Assembly: GCA_014621425.1 (NCBI GenBank)
Contig: JAANBB010000044.1
Span: 108,030 to 172,029 of the forward strand
Source: Cylindrodendrum hubeiense
Lineage: Eukaryota > Ascomycota > Sordariomycetes > Hypocreales > Nectriaceae
DNA length: 64,000 nt
Direction of reading: 5' to 3'
The notes beneath the pieces are model-generated. The model did not search any database and was not told where the DNA came from. It worked only from the letters and a program-made list of their open reading frames with translations. The number at the start of each line of letters is the position of its first letter. Position 1 is the stretch's first letter. The translations under genes were made by a program, and so were the position numbers. Positions 1 through 11,868 of this stretch are shown here, one piece after another.

Positions 1-625
1 ATTCCGCAGACGTGAGCCATAGTGGCGACACTATCGAAGACTTTATCGAACAACTCCAGCTATTTGTGGATTGTGGCATCGACTTTCTTGAGATTAGCGG
101 TGGAACCTATGAGAACCCAACAGTAAGCAGCTATTTGACTATGCGCCTGACGGAACGGACCCGAGCTAATGAGAGCAATGTAGATGTCGGACGGTGTTGC
201 CAACAACAATGCTACCACCAAAAGCTCGAGTACTGTGCAACGTGAGGCCTTCTTTCTTTCTTTCGCGTCAATTATTCGCGAACGATTTCCATCTCTGCCG
301 CTTATTGTGACCGGGGGCTTCCGGACCCGAGGCGCAATGGGAGACGCGATTGAAAGTGGCCAATGTGATGTCATTGGGATCGGTCGCCCAGCAGCGTTGG
401 CTCCCAACGCTCCTACCGAGATGCTCAACACCAAGGACTTGACTTTGAAGCTTCAGGCGCCGAGCATTGAGATGGGATGGTTGAAGAAGTACCTACGCGT
501 GCGAGCGCTGGGGGCTAGCACAGAAAATGTAAGTGATGATCCTTAATCCCTGTGGATCAGTGTGCTAATTTGGAAAATTGAAGAATTGGTACGCCGCTCA
601 AATTCGTAAATTGGGACTGCTGTAA
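1..625 (+). CDS. NADH:flavin oxidoreductase / old yellow enzyme family, C-terminal part (5' cut by window edge)
   Basis: This is the C-terminal part of an FMN-dependent old-yellow-enzyme-family oxidoreductase, a TIM-barrel enzyme that reduces activated alkenes with NAD(P)H. Exons are 1-122, 184-528 and 584-625, with introns 123-183 (GTAAGC...TAG) and 529-583 (GTAAGT, branch-like GCTAAT, AAG). Spliced, the frame runs through [14 protein letters not shown], then a REAFFLSFA helix, then the late-barrel FMN-phosphate region [15 protein letters not shown] and [14 protein letters not shown], ending in [14 protein letters not shown]. These motifs are typical of the last third of the family. The N-terminal two thirds, including the substrate-binding and proton-donor residues, lie outside the window, so substrate and activity cannot be judged. 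The nearest neighbour faces it tail to tail. The family call is secure; a specific pathway is not. Confidence 0.9.
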
Positions 626-1180
626 GGCTTTTCAGCAATTACGAAGATCTATGTCTAGACGTGTGCAGGGAGTAGAGGTCACAGCTTCAATCAAATTGTA
701 GAATGCTGTGACGTAGATGGATGTCAAATAGAGAATGTTTCTTTTCGCACGCACATCAAGTATTCTTCTTACATATTAAGTACCAAATGAGATAAAATAA
801 TTATTTTTAACATGAGGAGTAAAATGTGCAAAATAATTGAATTATCAGAGGGTTTGATTTTGGCTATTGGGTGTCGGAGATAGCACAATTTATGAATCTT
901 ACAATTTCTGATCTGCATGCAAATAGCAATTTGTCTACGTGCCAATATCAATACGTCACATAAGTGTTTGAGTGAGTTGGGAAAGAGAGTCTAGATGGTT
1001 GTTTATAAAACTGGGTAACGGATAAAATTATCTTGGTAGTAGATAGCTTGAATTATTGAGCGTAGTTAAATTTTATCACAACTCAACTACAAGCATCGTA
1101 CTAAATCATAACAAAAAGCTAGCAATAATGCTACACCCAACAAAATATTTTATTCATAAGACGGTTGGCAAGTCAATTAC
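626..1180. other. Intergenic, convergent 3' ends
   Basis: This lies between the old-yellow-enzyme gene and the ribonuclease gene, whose 3' ends face each other. It is AT-rich (especially 770-1100). A TATAAA-like string near 1003 has no credible reading frame after it. I see no gene, repeat or RNA. Confidence 0.6.
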
Positions 1181-1696
1181 TCAGCTGGTACCAGTGCAAC
1201 CAACGAAGTTATTTCCGCTGGCACCGGTGTGGGTAATAGCACCGGCATACCCGCAGCTAGTGCTAATGACAACGCGGTTGGCACCAGGAGACCCTATAAC
1301 AGGAATTAATTGATTAAACTCAAAAGACAAAGCCAAAATCACAGTGAGACATACCGCCGGTGTACACACCGCTTGTCAGTATTGGGAACTCCTGGTAAGG
1401 GCCACTGACGAGAAAGTCGAAGCCTTCATAGTTGTTGTAGGTGTGAGGGTAGGTTGAAGTACCAGCAGTGTCCCCCGCCTGGTAGTAGGAGCAAGCAGCG
1501 TTTGCGGCAGCACGGACCTGGGCAGCCGTGAACGAGGTTGAGCCGCAAGTTGTAGCAGACTGGCGGGTCTCGATAGGACTACCAACGGCAACGCTCAGGA
1601 GAGAAGCCAGAGGAAGGAGGGCCTAAGGGAATGGTTATCATCGTGTTCAATGTGTGTTTGTGTGGTGTAATCTGAACTAACCTTGAGGAAAAACAT
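1181..1696 (-). CDS. Secreted guanyl-specific ribonuclease, RNase T1 family
   Basis: A small secreted endoribonuclease expected to cleave single-stranded RNA 3' of guanosine through a 2',3'-cyclic phosphate. Exons (minus strand) are 1682-1696, 1355-1622 and 1181-1293; introns are 1623-1681 and 1294-1354; the product is 131 aa. Residues 1-19 form a hydrophobic signal peptide ([19 protein letters not shown]), probably followed by a short propeptide ending near ETR. The mature part carries the family signature: [29 protein letters not shown] and [16 protein letters not shown]. By correspondence with RNase T1 the active-site set is Tyr63, His65, Glu83, Arg101 and His116, all present. Length fits plain T1-type ribonucleases; it lacks the long loops of sarcin-type ribotoxins. 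A TATATA string sits about 80 bp upstream of the ATG. The first exon encodes only five residues, so the gene is easily missed. Confidence 0.93.
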
Positions 1697-1775
1697 TTTG
1701 CCAAATAAATTTAGATAAAAGTTACTGCTGGTAGGTGGAACGAAGGTGGCAGCCTGGGAGGGACTTCGGCGACAC

Positions 1776-1782
1776 TATATAC
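1776..1782 (-). promoter_or_regulatory. Candidate TATA box of the ribonuclease gene
   Basis: A TATATA-type string on the minus strand about 80 bp upstream of the ribonuclease ATG, a plausible core-promoter position. Spacing is the only evidence. Confidence 0.4.
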
Positions 1783-2371
1783 CACGACGGTTATAGATAA
1801 GAGACAATTTAGTTACCATATGGGGGATTATATGCCGTGCCCTAATAAGGCCCTGGATAGATACCGAGACCGAAGAACGACCCGAATAGATACCGAGACC
1901 TAATATGGCAGGCAATTTCCAAAAGGCCCAACTTGTGGCAGGTGGCTCATGGTATCGGTGTGATTGGCTTTGGAAAGTGAAGTCAGGAATAAAAACTAAA
2001 ACAAAGCACCTGCTAAAAACGGCCATAGAGCCGGCAAGTTGGAACCGGAGCCAGTCACATACGATGCTTACACTGCGGGGCGGGTCGGCACCGTCGGGAT
2101 CGGCAGATGGATGGGGAAGGCTGTTTCACTACGGCCCCCATGTGTTTATCTTATCTCAGTTAATTGGTGACAGCCGCCACTAGCACGGTATTCAGCAGAA
2201 CTGGCCATCATGCCCAAATCATACGTCGCCGTCATCAGTTCTCTCCCCCGCGCCTGCCACCGTGTCTTCCGGCCACTACCGACTTTCTCCTTTCGACAAA
2301 CACCCCTCACCTCTTTGCCGTACCTTTCATCTCACCACATTCCTTGTCAACGGTATTGTTTCTCTACCGCT

Positions 2372-3184
2372 ATGGCCGACATCACCAGCGCCTTCATCGA
2401 CGGCGCGATTTCCTCCAAGGAATCTGCTCAAAAACTTGCTGCCCCTGCCCGAAGCGCCTTTGAGAAGGATGGCGACCTGGCCAAAGTAGAGAATGAGCTG
2501 GACAGCCTTTGGTCAGCTGTTCTCACTGCTGCCGAGGAAACCCCGCACGAGCAGCAGGACAGACTGGTCGAGATTGTTCGCGCTATCAAGGAGATGCCAC
2601 AGCCTGTCCATGAGAGTAAAAAGCTTGAGATATGGGGAGAAGAGCAGAGCTGGGATCAACTCCCACTCTTTGGTGCAAAGGCTCGAGAGCGCCTGGATAC
2701 TGGTATTATCTCCCACAAAAATGATGAGGAGATTATCGACTAACGTGCACCATTAATAGCTCGAGAAAAGTCTGGCGCCGCCTTTATCAACCTTAATGCC
2801 TTCTTTGCTCGTATAACAGCTGCCGATATCAATGACTTCAGCCTGTTCGCCGTCTGGATCCTTCGCGAGGCGCTTGAAGACCCTGAAGAAGACGAAATTG
2901 TGAAAACCACATCGCCAGAATTGCTACAATCTGCTTCTATATGGCTGGTTTATGCGTCTGCGCCACTGGAAAAGTTGAGTAGAGAACAGAAGCAGTTTGA
3001 TGGGAAGATGGCAAAACCTGGAAAGAGTTTGTCAATGTTTAATGGCACTCCTGGTTGGAGGGGCTTCTGCCAAGACAGGTGGAATACTTGGCTTGATCGG
3101 CTTGTGTCTTTGAAGAAGACTGAGATAACAACAGAGGCGCAGTCTTTGATCAGCCAGGTATTGGGCAAGGCATCTAAAGTGTAA
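2372..3184 (+). CDS. DUF3632 family protein
   Basis: A fungus-specific protein of unknown function. Exons are 2372-2702 and 2760-3184; the intron has donor GTATTA, branch sequence GACTAAC and acceptor TAG, and joins in phase 1. The product is 251 aa. The family-like core is WGEEQSWDQLPLFG followed after the splice by REKSGAAFINLNAFFARI, a helical segment with FAVWILREALED, and the C-terminal WRGFCQDRWNTWLDRL block. The chosen start has a good context (GCTATGG). The frame stays open upstream to an ATG at 2210, which would add 54 residues rich in R, S, P and F with no acidic residue, resembling a mitochondrial presequence; that longer form (305 aa) is possible. The role is unknown. It stands alone between gene-poor stretches. 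Confidence 0.8.
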
Positions 3185-6100
3185 AGACGCTCTTTTGCAT
3201 GGTGATCATGTGACGATCGGCCTTGCCTGACGAGCCAATAGAGGGTCTGGTTGGTTTATGCTGGCAGGTGGGATCGGATACGCTGCAGAGAGCAATTTAG
3301 GTCACGTCTGGTAATGTCGAGTAAAGGATTGTGGTAACCGAGTTGTATTCATGGCTAAGAAGCGTAGTCCTAATTCAGTGTGCAATGTGAGTATATATAT
3401 ACGCCTAGTCGTATCAAAGATCGTGTGAGCTGTTGGATCTTAGTACAAAGTAGGACGGGCAGGTTATTGCAGGATCAGACGGCCTGGTTTGATCATGCGC
3501 TGTAACCGCCGGGGGCGAGCATAGAAAACCCGCATGTTGTAATTCTCTTTCTACTGGCAGGATCAATGATCATCCCAATCCTCCTAAGCTAGTGAATTAT
3601 TTGCATGTGGGCAGATGGAAAGACTTCAGCCGATTGATACAATGTGTGGATCTGCTTGCCTAGCTTTGTGTTGGATAGCATAATTCTGCCCTGAGCTACG
3701 CTTGGAGTGGGGTGGCGTTGTGTAGTACGCAAAAGGATGCGAGTACTTTGCCGGTTTGCTCATTGTCTAAAATTAGAGGCATGAGCTGGGAGAGATGAAA
3801 TGGAACAGATACTGGCTGAATGGTAAAGCAAAATGTGATTGAGAGCGGGCTGCTATTTATTTATCATTTATTAGGTCATTTAAGCATCTCTGGCCTCCAA
3901 CCAACTGGTAGGAGGTCTGTAACAGTCGACGAACAAAACATCACCAATCTAGGTCATCGGACCCACCAGCCCAGACCGATCCTTGGGTCTGAGCCAGTAG
4001 AGAAGGCGCTAATTAAACGAGGAGGAGTTAGCGCTTTCATAACGAGGCAAACATGAGGCAAATATGGGGCTAGACTTGGGTAGACCAGCGGGGCTGAAGC
4101 GGCAAGCAAAAAATGAGAAAATTAGCCCCCCAAGCCACCAACTGATGTGTAAGAAGGAAGACCAGACAGCCGTGCGGAATGGTCGTTGGCACTACGCGGG
4201 AAACAATTGTCCAAAAAATCATGTGACTCACTTGGCACATGCAAGCAAACAACATGGCAGACAGACATAGTACATAGACATGATGAGGACAGATACGAGA
4301 TCATTATATTCCAACTTCCCTACCTAAACTACCATAATCAATACCAGGTTTCTACGATTTTCTGATCAATTAATGTACAAAGCTCAACTCGGATGACTCG
4401 ATAAAAAAGAACCTCAAACTTAATTTAACCTAGCGACTTCAAGGTTCGAATATTGTTACATCGCTCAGCTACTGCCGGAGTGTGGCCATGTGTGTGAGGG
4501 ATTCCCGTGATTGTACTCCAAGATTGGGTCGGTGTTGTTTCTCAACAACGGCGTCATATCTTCCTGAAATTGATGCCTAATGGCCCATGATGAATATGGA
4601 AAATTGTTCAACGAGTTGCTAGATGGGAAAGTTGGATCGAATAATGGCCTGTTTTGCGAAGGATACGAGTGGATGAATCATTAGAAACTACTTCCCTGTG
4701 CAACATGACCTACCCTACATCCATGTTCCGACCTTAACTGGAAACCACTCCTACAACGATGACCATCGTCATGGGGGGGACTACCATCCAGCTTAGCTGC
4801 GCCAGCCATTTTAGCTAGGTAATCATATCCGCCACCTTTCAGCCACAAATCCAAGTAAGACCATCACTCGCCTCCTACACAGTGATTGAAATATTGAGAA
4901 AATAAATTCAGTGATTCACATTCACAGCAAGCCAAATTAGTAGTGTATAGTTACGCATTTAAAGTTACTGCTCACTAGTATAGTGTCTAGTCAGCTATGT
5001 GGTGGATTATCATCCCTCTCATTCTGTGCATAAACGAGGGTAGAGAATGGAAAGAATAAGTTTTAATTGACGGTAGGTTTTAAGATTGAAGTCATTCAAG
5101 CTAACTTTCCGAGTCATAGTTTTAAAACAGAAAGCTCATGCTTGGATCGGCCTCCAGTCACCACACTTTCCATAGCCCAGACGGCTTTCAAGGCCCCACT
5201 ACCGTCGAGTCACACGTCGCACATTTGATGTGTGCGCACTTTGGGCATTGGATTGGGTTAACGATCGAGTCCTGGTTGCATTGGCACTACATCATTGTTA
5301 GCCAACGAAGTAATTACATGGTAAGGAAGGCTGAAGAGATGAGAAATCGACTGACACAAATCCACACTGTTTTTCCATCACTCTGATCCTGCATATCTTA
5401 GTGTTGGTCTCATCACTGACGGAATTAATGCTCATACAATATGAAGCTTCGATGCTAAGAGCGAAAGCCTGCAGAGGAAAACTCGAAGGGGGGGAAACTC
5501 GGTGGACTTGGTATGAAGAGTGAAGTAAAGGTCGGAAGAGTCCATGGTCGGGAGCGAGTTTCGATTGGAGGAGGTAGTGTTCTAATGGCTGGAGGTGTTG
5601 AAGACGAGATATTCGAAAGAAACACCCGGATCTTAATGCATTATAAATTTCGTAGACTCAGTCTCTGTTAGAGGCAATGGATTCCCAAGAAGCGGAAACC
5701 AACCCTTCCACCCAACGCCTGAGTTTGCCGTGAGCATTAGCGGCAACGGGCAAACATTTTCTTATTAGACTATGCTCATTCTGGATTGTTTGATCGATTC
5801 AGCTTCTGCGTCCAATAGGAAGGGGCCGCTTTCTGGCCTGGTGTTAAGAATCATGCTAAGAAGTGAGCAGGACATGGCTAAGCAGTGTACCAAAAGACTG
5901 GGGATTTCATCCGCCGGTGAACTAACCCAGGATCTGAGGCATGGGTTCTTACACGAAGATGATGCTGCAGCGACGAATTGCAAGGTGCTAGGGTCATTGA
6001 AGCGAGTCGGACTCCTGGCGTTGGTGATGGCGAGCGTCTGGCGCTGTGTATAAGTGGACTCGGTTTAGCACTGATGAAGCATACTGGGATCACTAGTGAG

Positions 6101-7770
6101 CTGCTATCCATTGAGACAGTCCAATAGGAGGGTTAGAATCCCGCCTCATTGTTTGATGCTCCGATTTCATGATCTAATTATGTTCGACAATGTTTGTTAA
6201 CAGGGAACTAGGAACCGCCCCCCCTTGAAGGCAAACGTCTACTCCACCTAGGACTGGCGAGAAATGGGGAGAGAAGTGGGCTATTCGAGTCGAATCAAGA
6301 GCCCCTCCCGCTAGTCTCGAGACCTAGATTGATCTATGCTTTAGTCCTGGCTACACATATGGAACAAACATCGAATGCACCGAGAGAAAGAAGTGTTACT
6401 GTGGCGAGCGAACAAGCAGCTACCGCACCTAGGGTGAGCTCGAAACGAAGAGAGAAGTACGCTATCCCTACTGAGTCAAGAACACCGTCTTCTAATCCCC
6501 GGAGCTACGCTAGCTTCTTATCTTTTGTTGGCCCCATCGGAAAATGATTCTTGCCTCGCAAGGTGGCTACCTGTTAGCTGAGGAGGGCAAAAACTGGCAA
6601 GCTAACTGCGGGTTCCATTTCTCTGGCACTGAATTGACGTTGAAATGCATCCGATCTTGATATACCTGTGCAAAGCCATGAATAGAGTGATAGCCTGATC
6701 AGAGGCTCGTAGGATGGGCAGTGGCCCGACCAAGCGGACGGGGCCTGTAGCGTCCGCGACTTTGGCCCGAGCAAAGGGACCCACCCTCCATGAGAAATTC
6801 CCATGTGGTGGGCCTAGCTGACATGACATCCCGCGGCTTTACCCGGGCAAACATTTTCGTATTCGGCGATGAAGTTATTTGCCGAACTATGAAAAGAGGA
6901 GAAAATACTTCCGTTATGTCTGTGGGGGTCGGGGCGTCGCTTAACGCGGGCGCGACACCGGATCCCATCGTTGGTGGCGTTGACAGGGTACACTGAACTT
7001 GAGCCTTCTGTTGTTGGTCGCTACAAGTCAGCAGGGTATTCAGCCTGGCAAGAAGCTAGTGCGAGCAAACATGTTTGACCCAATCTCCGCCCCCTGAAGC
7101 TAACCCTGACTTGACCAGTGCGTGTGTGAGCAAGCGCCCGGCCCGGCAGCGATGGACTCGACCGAGGGCATCGGGTCGAGCAAACATCGCTAAGCAAGTT
7201 GCCTGCCTTCGCTTCGAGAATGCGCATAGACGTACGAAAGAACAGACGCGCAAAAAAGTAAATCCGAGATGATGTCCCCAACACCCGTTCCCCAAGCCCG
7301 GGAATCTACCTGTCACACCACCTCTCTTGTCTTTCTCTTCAAGTGCCCTGTTCAAACATCTTCATCATTCATCAAGACATTCCCAAGCCCGGAAAAGCCC
7401 TTCTTTCGAGCGGCGGTGAAGGGGAATTGGGAATCATAGAATCTATAGAACTGCAACCAATAAGACTGTGCGACCGTTTTGAGGCCTCGGGGTGGTTTCA
7501 TACTTGAGGATGCGCCAATCTCCCCGCACGCCTATGCGCCAGCGCGTAGTCGCTGGCATTTAAGCGCCCATGACCCGCCATTACCAGGCCGCGTCGTTTC
7601 ATTTGCCATGTGCCCAAGTTTTGAGAATGGGCCCTCACAACATGCTGTGCCGGAAGCGCTGACATGGCTGCGTCTTATTTCCATAAATATAGCTACCAGG
7701 CTTCAGAATCATGTATATCAACACCTTCATTGCCGTTTTCTACCCATAATTGTCAAATCAACCACCCGCC
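3185..7770. other. Long gene-poor region
   Basis: About 4.6 kb in which I could not support any gene. Open frames are short, overlap on both strands and show no family motif or consistent splice pattern. The part from 6200 to 7300 is GC-richer, with a short recurring motif CG(A/G)GCAAACAT at about 5747, 6845, 7062 and 7177. A short ATG frame at about 5680 after a TATAAA string ends after 18 codons. No tRNA or mobile-element ends were recognised. Confidence 0.5.
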
Positions 7771-9899
7771 ATGGCTGATGTTCTCAGTCTGATCTCAGTC
7801 GTCTTCACTTTTGGACAAGGCTTTTATGAACTCGCCCAAATTGTAATTAAAACGAAACGGATAGGAAAGGATGCTGCCAATGAGATTGAAGGATATCGCC
7901 TTGATATACAGATGCTAAAGGAGAGGATCAAATGGCTGAGTGGGCATTATGTTATCCTGCCATCGCAGAACAGCACCGTGTCATATGACTGCCTTCACTG
8001 GTGTCACAAAACATTGGAATCGGTCGCTGAACTTTTGGATGACTTCTTCGTGAAAGTTACTAATCCTAACGAATTAAGGCGACACATTTCTTTTATCAAG
8101 CTTGCCTTCACCAACGATCTATCTGACTTAGAAAGACGCCTAGGTAGGCTTCATACGCGTGTAGAGAGGTTGCGTGATTATAACCTGGCCAATCCAAGGT
8201 CAGTAAATCCATGTCGACTTTTCTATACTTGACTTATTCTCAACAGGGCCAATCAAACTCTCGAGGTCACAGCGGGCTCTCGGCAAAGAGCTGAGAATGA
8301 TCATATCTCAAAGCCGGCTTGCATAAACGAGAATGTGCATTCCACCCAACAAGTCACTACTTGCAGGCAACAGGTGCAAATTGTCCTACCGAACCGCAAT
8401 GCTCAGGATATATCCTACATTCAACATCCGTATCGCTGTGTTCTAAAGGACTCACAGAGATCTTGGGATGAAGGTTGGACTATGTTTAACATCCACTACC
8501 CTAGGTGGCTCTCGACTAGAAGATGGAGCATAAAATTTCGCAATGATCCTAACGGCCTAAATCAGTTCAACTTCAGGCGCTACAACATGCAGCCCAACGG
8601 TTCAGAAATCTTCCTGATCGTGGGGAGGGGTGATCTGAATGCAATGCGACTACTTTTTAAAAAGAAACGTGCAAGTCCTTTCGATCGGGATGAGCAGGGG
8701 CTTTCATTGCTTCACGTAAGTCATCTAATTGTCCTGGTAGGAGTATTAACTGGAGCGAATTTAGTATGCATCATGTTCAAATCAGCCATTAATATGCCGA
8801 GAGCTATTAAACCAAGGTCTTGGCGACTGCATAGATGAGGTGACAGCCAATAACTTGTAAGTATCCATCATCCTTATGAAGAATACGCTTCCTGACCATT
8901 TCGAATAGTACACCGCGACAGATGAGTCTTTGGACTTCGTTAGTCATGGGTTCAAGCAAGCAGCCTGATGACGAAATGATTCGGATGTTTGAGAGCTGCT
9001 CTGGAGATTCGCTACACTACGTGTCCGAAACGTTTTTCTGGCTTGGTTTATGTCGTGCGCCCGCTGATATAAATGTTATATCATGGTTCCAGCGGAAAAC
9101 TGCGCCCATGTTTTTTGACCAACCTCTGAATGGGCTTCTACATGCTGCTAGACTTTACGTTCTTGAATCTCAAGTCGGAAAACATCCACACCCGGATGTT
9201 TTGTTGTTTCTACTAGCTCAGAAGAAACTTCACGAGTTTGCAGAAATTGCTGATTCTACCCAATCCAGGCAATATCTTTTACACACTGTTGCTATTGGTT
9301 TCGGTCGTTATCATCGTGATCATCGAGATCATCGGCCCGCTCTCCTAGACCGGTTCCAGGTGAACAAAAACGATCACGGCTTGGAACAGTGGAAGGAGAT
9401 TACTCGCCTTATCGTCCGCAGCTCAACACCAGATGAGATGCACTGCGTGCAACAAATTCGACTAGAACGGCCAATCCGAGCAGATCCACGAATTCTTCTG
9501 CCAGAATGGACGGGGACGCCATTGATATCTGTTTTGCGAGCAACATTCTTGGATCACTTCCCTGCTCGTTCTAGGGATGTCGAACGATACGGGTATCGGT
9601 TTTGGGAGGAAGCCGTGTCATCTGTCATGAAGCAGTGGCTTCAACAGATCGTGGACAGCGGCATGGATTTGGTCGAGTATGGGGAAGGAGAGAACAAATC
9701 CATGCGCAATCGGAAAAAGACTGAGCCAAAATGCGGAGACTTCACAGTCACAACGAGTTATTGGTCAGCAACAAAGAAGATACATGTTAAAGAGACTTTG
9801 CCAGTTAGTCTCATCCGTTTTGACTACGGCGCTACTGCCGAGGATTGGGTGTTTCATTGGGACGTTGATGAAAAGAAGCTTGTGGGTGGATTCTGGTAG
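7771..9899 (+). CDS. Ankyrin-type protein with fungal STAND-like N-terminal domain
   Basis: Four exons: 7771-8198, 8247-8715, 8765-8856 and 8909-9899; introns of 48, 49 and 52 nt with GTCAGT, GTAAGT and GTAAGT donors. The product is 659 aa. The N-terminus (MADVLSLISVVFTFGQGFYE) and the following helices to about residue 150 resemble the N-terminal domain found on many fungal STAND/ankyrin signalling proteins. A likely ankyrin-repeat stretch falls around residues 275-330: GRGDLNAMRLLFKKK, then DEQGLSLLHYASCSNQPLICRE joined across intron 2, with the usual LHYA and LL helices. The rest (from about residue 335) is a long non-repetitive C-terminal region ending FHWDVDEKKLVGGFW, which I do not recognise. 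No NB-ARC or NACHT P-loop is visible. A signalling or self/non-self role is inferred from architecture only. Confidence 0.75.
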
Positions 9900-10344
9900 A
9901 TAGCGAACGACAGAAGTGACTGGATCTGATTAATACTGGCTCGATCGGGTGAAGGGTAAATAACTGTTAAAGTGTTAATAGAAAGCGTTACAATTGGCTT
10001 GGCCACAAACTTTGCTCTCGGCGGGTTAAAAATCGTTGATATATATCTCAATGGGATCACAGGAACATAGAACTGTGATACGATTTCCCCTTTAGGGATA
10101 GTTAAAGAGGCGACAGTGTAGTTTACGAAACTTAGCAAAACCAAAACATGACAGCTCAATTTGCAATATAGTTTGACCTGTACATTCCTAAGTTATGGTC
10201 CTAGTAACGAGTAAGGTATGCACAAGGCTGTGGGACAATGGGATGAAGTGCGCACTTTAGGGTGTTTTCATACATTACGTTTTAATCTACTAAGTTTCCA
10301 GCGAATATCTTGCATTGCCGAAGGGTACAAAAGAAATAATACCT
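9900..10344. other. Intergenic, convergent 3' ends
   Basis: An AT-rich spacer between the ankyrin-type gene and the F-box gene, which converge here. It presumably holds both 3' UTRs. No other feature seen. Confidence 0.6.
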
Positions 10345-11868
10345 TCACAGCTTTCCTTCACGCCGGTAGTTTTCAACCCGATCCATAATCTCGTCGCAGT
10401 CCTTCCATATTCGTTGTCGATTGTGTAGGCCTTTGAACTGATTGTTGGCAAGCTTCGCTGAAAGAGCTAGTCGGACCTTCCGCCAGTCGGTTGTGTGAGC
10501 ATTCTGGAGGATCCTTGACGTTTGAACAGATTTTGTCAGAGAGCTAGGGTCATTCCGCCGGACTTCTGATTGCGATTCATCGTTGGCGTGCTCCATTTCT
10601 GAGACAAGTGATCCATCGTCACTTGACTCGACTTGCCCCTGGTGAGATTCTACAAATGCCCGCAGTTCCTTGGAAGTTTTCGATGCCCATTTTGAATAAT
10701 CAAGCTGAGACCAGGCTTCCCAAACCCAAGGCCACTCTTGAATAATAAGGGCGTGGAAAACACCATCAGGTATGTGGCGAAAGGAGCGTGAGCTAAGTTG
10801 CAGTTTCCCGATATCCTCAAACGCCAGTTGCAGAAGAATCATGGTACGGACTTCCTGTGGCAGGCATGAGAACGGATCCACAACTGTGGGTTCGTGGTGT
10901 GGTTGCTCAATCTCATCCACGGCGACGGTCTCGGCAGTGGCCTCGTTTTGCTGCGCCAAGGCGAACAGGGAGTCCAGCCCTGGAACATAGCATGGATTCG
11001 CAACCACATGTTCGGTGCCCGACCTGTGACTCCAAAACTGTCCACGAGCCTCAATTACTGCAGGATCCCTTGGGAACTGGTAGAAGGACGTCTCGTTCGC
11101 CTCCAGCTCCCACCATCCTGTCAACGCCTCTACATCGATCTTTCCATGTCGCCACAGTGAGGCTTGTTTGAAGACTTCCAGGCAGCTTGGATGGAACGGA
11201 AGTGCATATTCCGTTCTTAGACTCTCATCCAAGAGGAAGTTCTCCGCTTTGACAGTCTGACAACTGTGGCGCGCAGGGAAGACTTCGAGATATGGTCCAT
11301 CTCTGCTTGGCATGTAATCACTTAGGCCGCTCAGAAAGAATGAGCCTGATTTCTCGAACTCCTCATCGCCATGTTCCGGCTCCCAATTTTGGGGCTTGCG
11401 AACTAGGCACTGGACGGTGTTGCATCCCTTCATCTCTTGGACAGAGATACTCTGTCCGAGGTAGCCGCCTCCTGCGACAAGTGTGTAGGAACATTCTGGG
11501 CCTGCAATATGCTCCAGGTCGTAGGTACTGCCAATCCCGCGGAAACGTCTGTCAATCCCGTCCGCCGGAAGAGGATCCGGATGCTCTGGGAACAGTCTGC
11601 CATGTCGACTGCTGCTCTCGGCCGATACCGGCTCGTCTGGGTCTGCGTAGCCCTTAGGCGGGAATCCCCAGCGGTTGCGACGCGGCCTGAGCGCAACCAT
11701 GCAGCCCGGAGGACATCTGCTTCCCGAGTAGTGCTTACTTCCAACGTAGGTGCCATCGAAATAAGTCGAGGAGCTCCATGCGGCGGTCCGGGGCTCAGAC
11801 GGAGTGCGAATGCGTCCGATGTTGAAACTGACACCACAAATGTGGCAGTGAACCTCGGAGTATCCCAT
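10345..11868 (-). CDS. F-box domain protein (CHICG-type)
   Basis: Single exon, 507 aa from the ATG at 11868; the frame continues a few codons upstream without another ATG. The N-terminus MGYSEVHCHICGVSFNIGRIR, with a Cys-x2-Cys pair and EPR shortly after, is the hallmark start of a family of Eurotiomycete F-box proteins. An F-box-like segment lies at about residues 335-375 (DPFSCLPQEVRTMILLQL, then DIGKLQLSSRSFRHIP), expected to bind Skp1 in an SCF ubiquitin ligase, with substrate recognition by the rest. The WPWVWEAW block just after it is also typical of the family. A low-complexity acidic/Ser-rich linker (about 415-450) precedes a basic C-terminus. The target is unknown. It lies next to the 3' end of the polyketide synthase, with nothing to tie it to that pathway. 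Confidence 0.8.
   Translation of the reverse strand: MGYSEVHCHICGVSFNIGRIRTPSEPRTAAWSSSTYFDGTYVGSKHYSGSRCPPGCMVALRPRRNRWGFPPKGYADPDEPVSAESSSRHGRLFPEHPDPLPADGIDRRFRGIGSTYDLEHIAGPECSYTLVAGGGYLGQSISVQEMKGCNTVQCLVRKPQNWEPEHGDEEFEKSGSFFLSGLSDYMPSRDGPYLEVFPARHSCQTVKAENFLLDESLRTEYALPFHPSCLEVFKQASLWRHGKIDVEALTGWWELEANETSFYQFPRDPAVIEARGQFWSHRSGTEHVVANPCYVPGLDSLFALAQQNEATAETVAVDEIEQPHHEPTVVDPFSCLPQEVRTMILLQLAFEDIGKLQLSSRSFRHIPDGVFHALIIQEWPWVWEAWSQLDYSKWASKTSKELRAFVESHQGQVESSDDGSLVSEMEHANDESQSEVRRNDPSSLTKSVQTSRILQNAHTTDWRKVRLALSAKLANNQFKGLHNRQRIWKDCDEIMDRVENYRREGKL

Noticed and set aside
1056..1313. Plus-strand frame antisense to the ribonuclease gene
   Set aside because: Its 3' half is the complement of the RNase T1 catalytic exon; the minus-strand gene explains the sequence.
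5772..6053. Plus-strand frame of 93 codons downstream of a TATAAA and a short ATG frame at 5680
   Set aside because: Joining them needs a 39-nt intron with poor signals, and the product resembles no family.
6050..6140. tRNA-like T-arm (GGTTAGAATCC)
   Set aside because: No matching D-arm, acceptor stem or anticodon stem could be folded around it.
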